Below, piece by piece: positions 31,601 to 41,939 of a stretch of 64,000 bases of DNA (position 1 is the first letter of the stretch; each line of letters starts with the position of its first letter). The DNA is from Podarcis raffonei (Eukaryota > Chordata > Lepidosauria > Squamata > Lacertidae). The notes under the pieces are model-generated. The model was not told where the DNA came from. It ran no database searches and saw only the letters and a program-made list of their open reading frames with translations. The position numbers and the translations under genes were made by a program. Location: NCBI RefSeq assembly GCF_027172205.1, contig NC_070614.1:32116501-32180500 (forward strand), given 5' to 3'.

Positions 31601-32790
31601 AACAAAAATTTTTTTTCCTTCCAGTAGCACCTTAAAGACCAACTAAGTTAGTTCTTGGTATGAGCTTTCGTGTGCATGCACACTTCTTCAGATACATGCA
31701 CACTTCTTCAGTGTGTATCTGAAGAAGTGTGCATGCACACGAAAGCTCATACCAAGAACTAACTTAGTTGGTCTTTAAGGTGCTACTGGAAGGAAAAATT
31801 TTTTTTATTTCAACCAGACAATCAACCATGACTTCATTTCCCATTGATTTTAGAAGGATCTACAGAGCAATCCTATATATGTCTACTCAGTACCAGAAAT
31901 AAATCCCAATGATGTAAGCAAGTACAGGATTAGAGTATAATTGCAGCTACAGAGTTAGGGTCCATCCCAATTCTTGAAAATCACCCTTGAAACAATAATG
32001 GAGAGAATAATTCAACAATAATAGGAGACTACGTTCACCATTCAGCAGGTATAACAACATCCCCTATTTTCTCCGAAAATGGAAGCGGCACGTACATTTC
32101 CTTGTGTTGTGTAGAATAGCAAAAAAAGAGATGTTGGTATTTCTTCTTTTTCAGGAGACAGACAGAGCTACATTTCTTCAGAGTAGAATGCAAGCTTCCC
32201 AGAACTGGGAACGGATGAGTTCTGTTCTCCTCAGAAAGGATCCTGTTAGCTCTCTTTAGATGGACTCTCCACTCTCACCCCAGAAATCTATTCAACTGAC
32301 ACTTTCTAACGGCCACTTCACCAACAATCTAGAAGAACCTTCTCAGCCCCTTCCTTCAGGTAGAATAACATGGACTGATTTACACACATATCTTACACCA
32401 GGGGTTGGCAAGGTTTACCTCGCCTGGGCCAGTTCACTCCAGCAGAGATCCCTCCGTGGGCCAGATTGCATGTGCGCGTGAGCGAGCGTGCCCGCGTTTT
32501 TCGGCATCTGCGCAGATGCGCTTTCTGGCATCTGCATCTGTGCAGACACAATTTCCAGCACCATGGAAGCGAGTCCCCATGCTACGCCGGTTTAGCACAG
32601 TGCATGGGGACTTGGGTTCTGACCAACCTTGGCGTTGGTGGACTGCCATCAACACATGCCCATAGGAGCCACTGCCAAGCTCTCGGAGGACAGTGTAACT
32701 CGAAGCCACCTCCACCTGGGGCAGGTTCTGAGAAGTCAACAACACCATCTCTTCAAGTCGTTTTGCGATATCACCAGAGACGAGCTTCAT
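28643..32790 (-). CDS. SBK2: SBK2-like SH3-binding-domain serine/threonine kinase
   Basis: Three coding exons, 32628-32790, 30791-30993 and 28643-29236, join in frame to 319 aa (human SBK2 348). Junctions are CAAG|GTTGGT...CTTGCAG|GAACACC and CCACAG|GTAACA...CCTCCAG|GTTGG. Kinase landmarks: Gly loop GSGSYGHV (39-46), K61 in MALKF, helix-C E76, catalytic HRDVKPEN (151-158), DFG (173-175), APE (195-197). All catalytic residues are present, so it should be active. The C-lobe strings RCALQLASALEY and LLFCVLTGYFPW match SBK2 better than SBK1 or SBK3. The N- and C-terminal extensions of other family members are lacking. SBK2/SBK3 are mainly expressed in heart in mammals. A good acceptor (CCTCCTGAACAG|CC) just before the ATG points to a non-coding first exon at about 34.2 kb. 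The introns hold BovB, MITE and other repeats. Confidence 0.92.
29338..29625. mobile_element. MITE-like element in SBK2 intron 2
   Basis: The inner motif CTGGTTTTCAACAT...GTGAT(A/G)TATCAC occurs twice as a direct repeat (about 29350 and 29470), and the right end AAACTGGTTTTGGATGATAT with ATTGCCCAACCCC is the inverted form. It is AT-rich with no frame. It is probably a non-autonomous DNA transposon (hAT-like ends). Confidence 0.5.
29690..29975 (+). mobile_element. BovB 3' fragment in SBK2 intron 2
   Basis: It encodes the BovB C-terminus (PECPLEGQILKLRLQYFGH ... TKSWTRLN) with a TAG stop near 29827, and ends in GGACACGACTAAACAACAAC. It is a short 5'-truncated copy, antisense to the kinase gene, and closely related to 22040-23872. 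Confidence 0.88.
31018..31280 (+). repeat. Unclassified dispersed repeat, copy 1 (SBK2 intron 1)
   Basis: The order of motifs CTCCAGATGA, TTTATTAAACATTCATCCTG, GGAGGTTAGACTATG, GGCGGTTATA, CAATGAGCA and CCTTCCCATTAATTGTTC recurs at 45692-45965. Inside each copy a CATTCATCCTGATTTGCT-like unit repeats about three times. No frame or tRNA-like promoter was seen. Confidence 0.6.
31566..31812. repeat. Long perfect inverted repeat in SBK2 intron 1
   Basis: Arms of about 83 bp (31613-31695 and 31715-31797) are identical in inverted orientation with a 19-nt spacer. The arm includes CTTTAAGGTGCTACTGGAAG and CATACCAAGAACTAACTTAG, and the left flank GGTAGCCGTGTTGGTCTGCC. This is the terminal unit of a retroelement family common in tetrapods, here in tail-to-tail form. 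I suspect a Penelope-like element but cannot prove it. Confidence 0.7.
32399..32617. mobile_element. hAT-like MITE fragment beside SBK2 exon 1
   Basis: The start CAGGGGTTGGCAAGG and the strings GGCCAGTTCACTCCAGCAG and CCTCCGTGGGCCAGATTGC are typical of a squamate hAT MITE. The right terminus is missing. It ends about 10 bp from the 5' splice site of the first SBK2 coding exon. Confidence 0.6.
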
Positions 32791-33807
32791 GGCTGTTCAG
32801 GAGGAGAGACAGAAGAGACTTGGGGTGAATGCAAAAAAGACCACTGACCAACTGCCAATGTACCCTCCTGCATGTACACTTTTTTTGTGGGTGCCAGGTG
32901 ACTAAAATGCATAGCAGGAACTGGGGCAGGGGTCACCCTTCTGCATTGAAGGCAAAAGGCCCATGAGAAAGAAATAATTGGAGAGGCATTTTTCCTGTGC
33001 CTTCCGAAATAAACAGTAGATCTGGGAATAGCCATTTCCATGAAACAGACTCTCATGAAAATGGACCATACTGCACAACACAGTATGCACAACACAGGCC
33101 TGAAACACTATAAAGACTGCACAATTGCCCATTCACTTTGATAGGTTCAGACAGTGCAAGGCAACCGTAATTATGTTTTCTCACTACTGCAGATGGTCCC
33201 TTCCTTCCTATGGAAAGTGGGGTCATTTGTTACCCAACATGACGTTTCCCCTCCCCACACTTCCTTGCTCCTGCTACGCCTTGGTCATTCCGAAACAGCA
33301 CGTATTGCCATGTGAGAGCAATGATTCCGTTTTTTGGCACGGAATCAGAAATGATGACACCAGAGTGTTTACATAACCAGACACCCCAGGTACTGGGCTT
33401 TGCATCAGCTGCCTCTGAAGGACAGCCAGATGCTGCCCAACTCTGGTGGAGCAAGTCACAAAATGAGACTCAGTGCAGAGTCCTGTGCCAGATGAAGGAT
33501 GATTGCAAAAAGGTTTAGGATGCTGGAGTTCTGACTTGGAGTGTAAAGAAAGGAGCACCTCTAACAGTGTGCAGACTGCTTTTGTTCACAGAGCAACCAC
33601 AACCAATGCTCACATATTTGGGATCTGGGGGAAACACTAAGGGGGCAGAGAGTCTGATTAACAGGCAGCTGTGTTTCAGTCTCAATACCTCTTACGTTAG
33701 ACAAAACTGTGAGGACTGGGATGGCGGGGGTGGGGAATAACTTAAGGATGTTTTAGCTTCACACAACACAAAAACATTCCTATAATCAGGGCTTTCCCCC
33801 CCCCCCC

Positions 33808-33925
33808 TTCAGCTGAAACTCACCAGAATTCAGTTCCAACACCTTTCAAGTGGATGCTGTTGCCATTATAAGAGAACAAGGGAGTTCCGGCACCTCATTT
33901 TCTAGAAAAATAGCACTGCCTATAA
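33808..33925. mobile_element. MITE (CTTTTTTTCAGCTG family), copy 1
   Basis: The body CAGCTGAAACTCACCAGAATTC, ATGCTGTTGCCATTATAAGAG and GGCACCTCATTTTCTAGAAA matches 39640-39775 throughout. The ends are mutually inverted (GCTTT.CCCCC against CTAGAAAAATAGCAC). Confidence 0.6.
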
Positions 33926-34188
33926 AAAATACATTTTTCTGCAAGTGGCTCTATATGTCTTCCTCCCTTGGTGCAGGGTATAAAGCAAGAGAAAGATACT
34001 TAGGTTGCAATCTCATGCATAGGAGTGAGTCTTGAATTCAGTGGAACATGCTTCTGATTACACAGTTAAAGTCAAATGCACTTCCTAGCCTGTCAGTTTT
34101 GCACCTGAATTACAGTTACAGGAATTGCAAAGAGCACTCTAAACCTTTAGGCTTACCTACCTGCCAGGCCTATAAGACACACACTTAC

Positions 34189-34308
34189 CTGCCACAATGG
34201 CGCTGGGGCACTTGTGCTTCTTCCTTTCAGAGTGTTTTGTTGACTGACTTGCTGTCTGTCTGTCTGTTTGGGACCTGCCACGTGGAGATCCTCATGGAGC
34301 CTTTTATA
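34189..34308 (-). promoter_or_regulatory. TATA promoter and non-coding exon 1 of SBK2-like gene (candidate)
   Basis: On the minus strand a TATAAAAG box (34301-34308) is followed at the right spacing by a start region near 34275. The putative non-coding exon ends at a consensus donor GTGGCAG|GTAAGTG (exon end 34189). This fits the splice acceptor that directly precedes the kinase ATG. An E-box CACGTG lies at 34279-34284. A near-match to a MEF2 site (TAAAAATAA, on the minus strand around 34455-34465) lies about 150 bp upstream of the TATA box, which would suit a muscle gene. No CpG island is present. Confidence 0.5.
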
Positions 34309-34759
34309 GCAGCGACTTCCCATCTGGTTCAGTCTAGTCGCATAAATAGGGAAGGCGGCCAACCCACCCCCTCTCATCTCTTCTCTGCCCCAAAAGGTCA
34401 GGGCTCTGGAGTCCAGGCAGTTCCATGGGGCAGGATTAGCAGCCACTTAACAAGGTTATTTTTACCTACGCTTGCCCAGCTGCTGCTACGCATATGTCTA
34501 TGTGTCCCAGATGTTCCTGGAAAGAAGTGCTTGTCTCTTCTCGCTCTTCAAAGGCCCGGTGGTGGCTGAGCTTTGATGAGACAAAGTGTATCAGGCCAGA
34601 GAAGAAAGGCCACTGTGCCCTTAGAGATCCATCTTTTCATAACTTGCCAGGCAGCTGGTCACTGCCCCAGCCTCAACCTACATCCCATTCCAGAGCATAT
34701 CAAACCAAATAATAATGATTGGTGACAAGCACTAAGCCTGAGAGATAATATATAACTTA

Positions 34760-35420
34760 CTAGGGGCTGTGCACCAGCTCACTCTGCTCACTAACTCCCA
34801 TCATTCCTCCCACACCAAACCCCTAGAGCTTGCCTTGCTTTGCACTTGCCCAACCCCATTTCCGAAGCCACTTTTCAATTCTGCAGTCCCACTTTGTACC
34901 CATTTCCCCCTTCACCTCCATGTCCATGCCTCTTCCCTTCTTCCTTTTGTGCACCCCCCCGCACAAAAACCACCCTGCATCTTCCTCCTCCCACCCATTG
35001 CAACTACTAAACACCCTTTTCTCTTCCACTTATTTATGAAGCTACTTTCCTATTCTGCAGACCCCTTCATGCCCCTGCTTTCATCTTCAACCCAATCACA
35101 TGCATCCTGCTCCCTCCTTTTTTTGCAACCTGCTTTGCACCCTCATTCGTTATTTTTTTCTCTCAGCCCTCCTTACTTGCCTCAACTCTCCCTTGCACAT
35201 AGAGATCTCTCATTTCCACACCTTCCAGAGTTGTGCAGTCCCACTTGTGCGCATGCACACAGGCTCACACACACGCAATTGCCTTCACCTCCTTTCCCTA
35301 GCTCTTCCTCCTTTTTCCAAGTCTCCCTTGCGCACAGACCACCCTCAATTTCCATGCCTCCTCCTCCTCCTCTCATAATCTGCAACTCCCTTTGGGCATC
35401 CCACCCCATGCTGATATAAA
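34760..35420. other. Polypyrimidine-rich block
   Basis: The plus strand is dominated by C and T, with degenerate repeats around TTCTGCAG(T/A)CCC and CCATTTCCCCC. A 216-codon plus frame exists only because purine-containing stop codons are rare in such DNA. A similar block lies at 36390-36690. Confidence 0.45.
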
Positions 35421-35739
35421 TCACTGCATCTTTAAGATGATTAGAATAGAATGAATAGAAACTTAATTAAGAGCAATCCTGTCAGTTAGCTTATTCAGTT
35501 AGAAAATGTTAAGTCCAGTTGATGGATGTTGGACATATATGGGTGTTTGCTTGTTGACAAAGTATCTGTTTTAAACTACTACACTGAAGCTGGAACTTGA
35601 TGCTGAAGACAACACATGATACCAGGAGTGAAATATATGATTATGGCATAGTACTATGGAATATTTGAGAGCTGTGGAATAGAAGAGGTAGAAATTTAAA
35701 ACAGGCTTCCAATCTTTCAAGGGCTCTTTCATCTTGTTG

Positions 35740-36250
35740 CAAGCCCTCAAAGGCTATTAAAAACTCCTAGGTCTGAGGCCAATAATACTCAGGAGCTGGG
35801 AGGAGATAAAGAGTCCATTGATTTATTACTTTCCAAGCAATAGGTTACAGTCGGATCACTCTGCAAAAGCTGCAACCGTGACTCCACGGCCTGGGGGTGA
35901 TATAAGTTTTTACAGAAAACATTTCAATTTTCTCTAATCATTTTCCCATTGCCTCATTCTAGTTGTTGGATACATTTCATGTTAGCGCGCTTGCGCAAGC
36001 TTAGCATAAGCACCGGCTGTTTTGCTCTCATGTATATGGCCTCCATATAGTAACATTGTGTTACATTTTTATAGCAAAATCGATTGTGCTTTGTTGAACC
36101 TACACATATAGCTGCGTATGTTCTGTGACAAAAAAATGTTAGCTTCTTCTCTTCCCATGGGAAAGGGTGCTTGCATAACAAAAGCTTTTTTAGCAGTTTC
36201 TAAACTTTTTCTTGGCATTTTCTTAAAGCTACAGGTTTATTAAAGCTACA
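35740..36250 (-). mobile_element. Probable solo LTR fossil (endogenous retrovirus or LTR kin)
   Basis: Read on the minus strand, the segment has the order expected of an LTR: a U3-like region, a TATA-like box, and a poly(A) signal about 90 nt downstream. A purine tract lies just outside the presumed left end. No internal genes adjoin it, so it would be a solo copy. Boundaries are approximate and the family is not identified. It looks old. Confidence 0.35.
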
Positions 36251-36389
36251 GGTTTCTATGAGTTCCCTTTTTCCAGTCTTACCAATTTGGGGGCCCACAA
36301 TCTCACTGTACTTAAATAATGCAAAAGATTGAGAAAAGCAGGGATGGAGGCTTAAAAACTAACACCAAAAAACTAACACAACAGAGTCT

Positions 36390-36690
36390 TTCGCAACTCC
36401 CTTCTTGCTCAAACCTTGTTTTAAACTGCCACCTCTTTCTCAAGCCTCTGCCATTTAGTATTGCCATTTCCCCCTCCATTTCTTCCTGCTTTATTCAAAC
36501 TCCTGTTGTTTAAAGGTGCTCAGTGTTTCTCCACTCTCACTTTAGTTAAACCTCTGCCATTTATCCAAACCACCATTTCCCCCCTCTCAGTTTCCATCCC
36601 TTCCTGCTCCCATGCCATGGCCACTAGTATTGTACAACCTGCCTTCATTTTTGCTCCTCTATCCCTCCCTGGCTTTTTGCAAATCCAGGG
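36390..36690. other. Second polypyrimidine block
   Basis: CCTCTGCCATTTA and CCATTTCCCCC recur here, and the composition resembles 34760-35420. The presumed LTR fossil lies between the two blocks. Confidence 0.4.
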
Positions 36691-36699
36691 GTGTGGTGT

Positions 36700-39199
36700 G
36701 ACACTACAAATCATCCAATGGGGGCTTCAGAAATACATTCTTACATTTTTATAATATTGAGGCACAAGGAGGAAGACAAAACGGCTTGCTATTACCAATT
36801 GTTTGTGAATCAGAAACATCTAAGGATCATCAAAGGAATCCTGATCTGCCCATTTCTGTTTCATATTATTGACACAAGAGTCCCACTTTCCAAGCACAAT
36901 GCATTCCCAGGAAATTGCTCATTAGGCAAGTGTTTGCTTAACGAGCTGACAATTTCCATTCTTTCCTATAGGAACATTTCTATTTTGTGATTTGTCCAAT
37001 ATCCCTCCTCACTCCCTCCGTGGTTTCTTCCTGAAACAGCTGCAGCCAACCATCAAATGAGAGACAAAGGGAAAGCTGATTTGTCTGATCTCTCCTGCTC
37101 CCTGATTTGTCTGGTCTCCCTGCCAGGTTTAAGCCTGAAAATGGCTGACACTGACCAGCAAAGCACAAACAAGTAAGGGATTCAGCTGTTTGGATATCTG
37201 AATTGGTGGTATGTATGGTAAGGTTTGGGTACAAATTCCTTGTGAATTTTCACATAGCAAGCATTCAGAAAGCGGGACCTGAATGTAATTTGATTCGGTG
37301 TTGGTCATTCTATATTTTACAATTTTATATACTACCTTGATATTTTTTCAAAGTTGGTAGTTTATAATTGTTATATAAATATAACCAAAAATATCACACA
37401 ATTGCTTCACATTTCTCACTTCCGCAAGGCATGGGAAGTTCTAAGGCAGCTTTGACAAGGATACAGTAGTTTCCACTAGAGGACAACATACTGCAATATC
37501 TATTTCTTCACAGGCTGAACATGCAAGCAAGATGTTTTAATGTTCTTGTGCATTTTAATTATGTTTATAGTTGTAAACCACTTACTAGCATTTGGGCATA
37601 TAAATGGTATATAAAATAAATAAGAAAGCAGTCACAGAGGCTGGCAACGCTAGCCCCAAAGAAGCATCAGTGCCGTACCCTGAAACTGTTTTTGCCAGCC
37701 AAGTACTTTTTAGCAATGCTGTTTTCCCCTGGCTAAATTCAAATTGCACAAAGTGTCCCTTTGCATCTCCACCCAAGTCATCTGGGTGTGACACATTCCA
37801 GAAGTTTGGAATAGCCATTGCCCATCAAATACCAGGCCATACAAAAACCTAGACAGTAAGGGCTACTTTGGGTAATGAAGAATAAGGCTGGTGATGTTAT
37901 ATGGCAACTATGCAGTTGCTATTTCACACAATATATCTGCACAAATATATCCCATCAAGGACTACCTATTAGAGTGGATGGCAGGAGTACCAACTTGAAT
38001 AAAATATTGGGAGAGGGGTCAGGTAAGCCATGCCCAGCATAATTGATCACAAGACACAGTGCATGCATACCATTTGAATGGCAATGCCCATCAACTCTAT
38101 TTTAGTAGGGAGGCCAAAGACCCCTTGGCCCCTGGGAGTTTGCTCCTGTGGTGGATGGGAAACATGGAGATAGTGTTCAACTGAAAACAGTCATGTGTAG
38201 ATGAACATGCACAAAAGCTCATGCAGAAAAATCGGATCCGCGTGACTGATGTGTACATCAACACTTTGATGCGTACACAGCCACTGTTAAGCAATTTTGA
38301 GGATGAACCCTGAAAGCTTAGAATTGAGTACCCCTTCTCACCAGATCTATTTACCTGATGTGCATCAACAGGAAGCCTTCTGCAAAAGGGCCTGCTGATA
38401 TGTGTATTTTCCCTGAACAGATTTTTGTCCTGACCTTTGCTTATTCCTTGGCAGCCTTTGCCTAGCGTGTGGCTTGCCCTTTGCCAGTGGTGGCTTACTG
38501 ATGTACAAATGCAATAAACTCCCTCTGGGGAAGGGCTGGGGGGGGGGGCTTACACAGGCAGGTGGGCAGCGCGCTGTTTGTTTGGTCTGGGTTTCCATAG
38601 AGAGTCACTCGCTGAAATTCTTTAGTGCTCTTGGAGAGAAGGGGGCAAAGAGAGGAGTGGAGGAAAAGTTCTCCTGGTGTGCAGAGCTCAGCTTTTTCAG
38701 CAGGCACTACTGCCTGTCTGGGAGCATAATGCTAGAAAAAGGCAAATAACTTCTCCTTAGTGGGGCTTGTCAAGTGTGCTGTTAGGGCAGGATTTGGGGG
38801 CAGAAGTCCAGAGCCCTGCTCAGAAACAGCTCCCTCATATGCAGCAGGACAGGCTTACGAGCATTCAAATAACATTATCCCACCCCTCACGAGGCAATTT
38901 GGAGTAAGTGAAGTAAAACACATTGCCATCAACAGAGCATTCTCCCCCTCTCATCCATAATACCATTAAGTAATGGTGTTATGGTAACTAATGGAAGGAA
39001 AATACAACAGTTGCCTCAGGGGACAGATTCAAGAGGGAATTGGAAATTTTACCCCTCCAGTGTCAACTTCAGTATGTAAAATTACAAATGAAAGGGACAT
39101 CATTCACATATGAAGGCTGTTGATGCTGCTGCTGTTTTTACAGTAAAGCTTGGAGGAGAAATCCATTGAACCGGGGTAGGATTCAATGGCCCTCTAAGT
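36700..39199. other. Gene-poor interval
   Basis: No gene was recognised. A LINE/SINE 3' tail (TTGTAAACCACTTAC...GGTATATAAAATAAATAAG) ends near 37623. The rest looks unique. Confidence 0.4.
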
Positions 39200-39334
39200 C
39201 AGGCTTCTTCAACCTTGGTCCTCCAGATGTTTTTGGCCTACAACTCCCAAGATTCCTAGCTAGCAGGACCAGTGGTCAGGGATGCTGGGAATTGTAGTCT
39301 CAAAACAACTGGAGAGCTGAGGTTGAGAAAGCCT
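39200..39334. mobile_element. Palindromic MITE, full length
   Basis: The ends CAGGCTTCTTCAACCTTGG and TGAGGTTGAGAAAGCCTG are inverted. Inside, CTACAACTCCCAAGATTC faces GGGAATTGTAGTCTC, and the centre contains GACCAGTGGTCAGGGATG. A second, more degraded copy follows directly (39342-39440). Confidence 0.75.
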
Positions 39335-39341
39335 GCTCTAA

Positions 39342-39440
39342 ATGTTGTTGGGCTCCATGTCCCATCAGACCAAGGGATTATGGCCAGTGGTCAGGAGGGA
39401 TGATGGGAGCCGTAGTCCAACAAACACCCTGCAGGCTGAG
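39342..39440. mobile_element. Palindromic MITE, degraded copy
   Basis: It carries TTGTTGGGCTCCATGTCCCA and ATGGGAGCCGTAGTCCAAC, the arm sequences of the same family as the element just before it. Confidence 0.55.
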
Positions 39441-39639
39441 CACCAGCCATTCGTGCACTAAACCTTTCCCCCTATTGCATCTTTGCATCTTAGCACCTCA
39501 CAGTCAATTGTTCCAGGCGTTTTCTCCCTTTCTTCAGTTATTGGAGGTGGAATAGGGAGCAAAGTGCCTGAAACAACCAGCAGTGGAAAGGTAAGATGCA
39601 GGAAGAGAGAAATTTAGCTCCTCTCTCCCACGTGGGGGG

Positions 39640-39775
39640 CTTTTTTTCAGCTGGAGCTTGCTGGGATTCAGTTCTGACACCCCTCAGGTGGGTGCCATTG
39701 CCATTCTAAGAGAATGAGGCAGGTGTTAATGGTGAGTTTCAGCACCTCTTTTTCTAGAAAAGTAGGACTCAACCC
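39640..39775. mobile_element. MITE (CTTTTTTTCAGCTG family), copy 2
   Basis: It shares TTTTTTTCAGCTGGAGCT, GGGTGCCATTGCCATTC and CAGCACCTCTTTTTCTAGAA with 33808-33925 in the same order. Confidence 0.6.
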
Positions 39776-40589
39776 CCTCCCCACCTGCACCACTTTATAT
39801 GTGAACAAGCAAGACACCTAAAAAACCCTCACAACGGGGTCTACCACATCACAATCTAGTGTGTATGTTTGGGCCTTGCCCAAAGTATGGGAAATAGGGT
39901 TCTTTTTTGTTATTTGACGAAGTGTCTTGGTGGGCAGTGTATAACATCTTCCCAACCGAATTGAAGACTTTCCTGAGCTGTGAGCTGCACCTTAGGGTGT
40001 GAGCCTTGTCAGAAACCTCCCAGATTGATACCACCGTTCCTAATTAATCAGGAGGTTTATCACTCCATTTGATTAATATTGCCTCACCTCCTCCATCTTT
40101 GATGTGGGTTACATAGACTCACCCAGGTTGGTCACCGACCTGTGAACTATCCAGGCCAGTCATCTCTGGGGCTTGCAGCCATGGCAACCCCCTCCCTATA
40201 AACACTTTTGCTCCTTTAGAGTCAAGATTGTTCCGTTGCCATAGCCAAAGATGGCTCATGCAGCTTCCATCCCGGGGGGGGGGGTCCAGGATGGGTCAGG
40301 AACTGGACCCATTATGATGCCCATTGTTCCATTCCATGACTGATCCTCCTTAACCGTCAGTCTTGCTGCCCTGGAGCCCATCCAGCTGGCGGGTGGCACA
40401 TTCCTGCCTAATGAACCTCCAGGCAACAGCTGCAGACTTGGGCGCTGTTTACCTTGGCAAGGGTGCTTTCTGTTGGTCATTATCCTGGCACAGTAATGAA
40501 GGGATCAACACTCAGCTGGTATTTTGAGCTGGAGTTTTAGAGTCATGTATAGACCAAGATAAACCAGTGACTTTATGTGGCACGCTGTG

Positions 40590-40900
40590 GGTTGTTGTTG
40601 TTGTTGTTGATGATGATGATGATTTTGCTGAAACCACCACTGTGTTCACAATGTGCTCTAGCCTCTGCTTCTAGCAATGGTTATTCAGAGCATGAGATCC
40701 CAGTTTGAATTTCAGGTCAACCAGAACTTGCTGTGTGGCCTCTGACAGGCCTCAGACTCTCAGGCCCCCCTCATCTGCACTATTGGGATTAAAAATACTG
40801 GCTGACCTCACAGTATTGTATTACTGGAATATGAGCGCTTGTAGCATTTCTAGGAAAACACTAAAGTATCATTAGTGCTTGACCGTATTGAAAATGAAAC
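40590..40900 (+). repeat. (GTT)n(GAT)n microsatellite and MIR-like SINE remnant
   Basis: The compound microsatellite lies at 40593-40624. It is followed by a weak MIR-like pattern: GATCCCAGTTTGAATTTC as B box, then TGTGTGGCCTCTGACAGGCC and TCATCTGCACTATTGGGATT. It is strongly decayed. Confidence 0.4.
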
Positions 40901-41539
40901 CACTGTTTAGTGGTTACGTATACAAAAACATGGATAACATAAAGTGAAACAAGCTTCCAAAGGAGACCGGTCATTAGGAACACGGTTATAACATTAAAAA
41001 CTTATCTAGTCAGGCATCTGGTTATCACAGAGGCCTATGGGAAGCCTGCAAGAAGAACCTCATTGGCTCTTTTAGGAGGCTGAAGCTATGACTATATATG
41101 CATACATTAGCTATACAAGCACACTGAGCCTACCAAAGCTGAAAAATTTAATTATTTCCTTACTGTGTAATAATTATATTTAATTTACTTTAGGATTCAG
41201 AATTAATGTTCTGTTTTTATTTTTCTACATTCTCATATCAACTTTCCCTCAAGTAATATTTCTAGAAAAAGGTTCTTAGGTGTATGTGGTCTCCCCCTTT
41301 CCCATTTTTATCCTCACAAGAAACCTGTGAGGTAAATTTATTATGCTGAAAAGTGGTGACCAGACATCACAACAATAAAGGAATTTGAACACAGATCTCT
41401 CCTAAGTGCTATTGCTATTGCCCACATCATACTTGCTTTCCAGTTTCTCTCTCCCTTCTTAGGTGCTTTCAAGATGGTCAAAAAGCAGGTTATAAATGTA
41501 AATCATAATGGGTTTGCTAAAATTATCCTGAATGCTGCC

Positions 41540-41572
41540 ACAGCAGCAGCAGCAGCAGCAACAACAACAATG
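41540..41572 (+). repeat. (CAG)n(CAA)n microsatellite
   Basis: Short triplet run within otherwise unique DNA. The frame crossing it reads poly-Ala/Thr but shows no other protein signature. Confidence 0.7.
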
Positions 41573-41939
41573 GAAAGTGCTTCACACATTCTTGGCCAAC
41601 TATGCAACAAGTCAGCTTTGATGTTTGAAGGGTCTGCAACTGCTGCACCACCTAAGAAACTGACTAAGCAGCTGCTGCAACTGTCAGATGTACCAAAAGG
41701 AAAAACAGAAAATTACTCACACACATACAGTATAGAGTGCTATGTACCAGTTCTGTGGCTCCCCAAGCTGGCAATGCAGAGAACTACAGCCATTTCCTAA
41801 AGTGGGGTTTAAAGGAAAATTCACCTATAGCCTAGTCCTGCTCATATTTCCTCAGACGTGAGTCCCACTGAATTTAATTAATTTTACTTTCAAGTCAATG
41901 AGCACAGAATTGCAGCTTCCTGTTGCCTTTTTTCACAGG

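Noticed and set aside
34769-35419. 216-codon plus-strand frame
   Set aside because: It lies in a C/T-rich block where stop codons are rare. The translation is low-complexity Pro/Ser/Leu/His with no domain.
41474-41800. 108-codon frame with poly-Ala/Thr
   Set aside because: Created by a CAG/CAA microsatellite, with no other protein signature.
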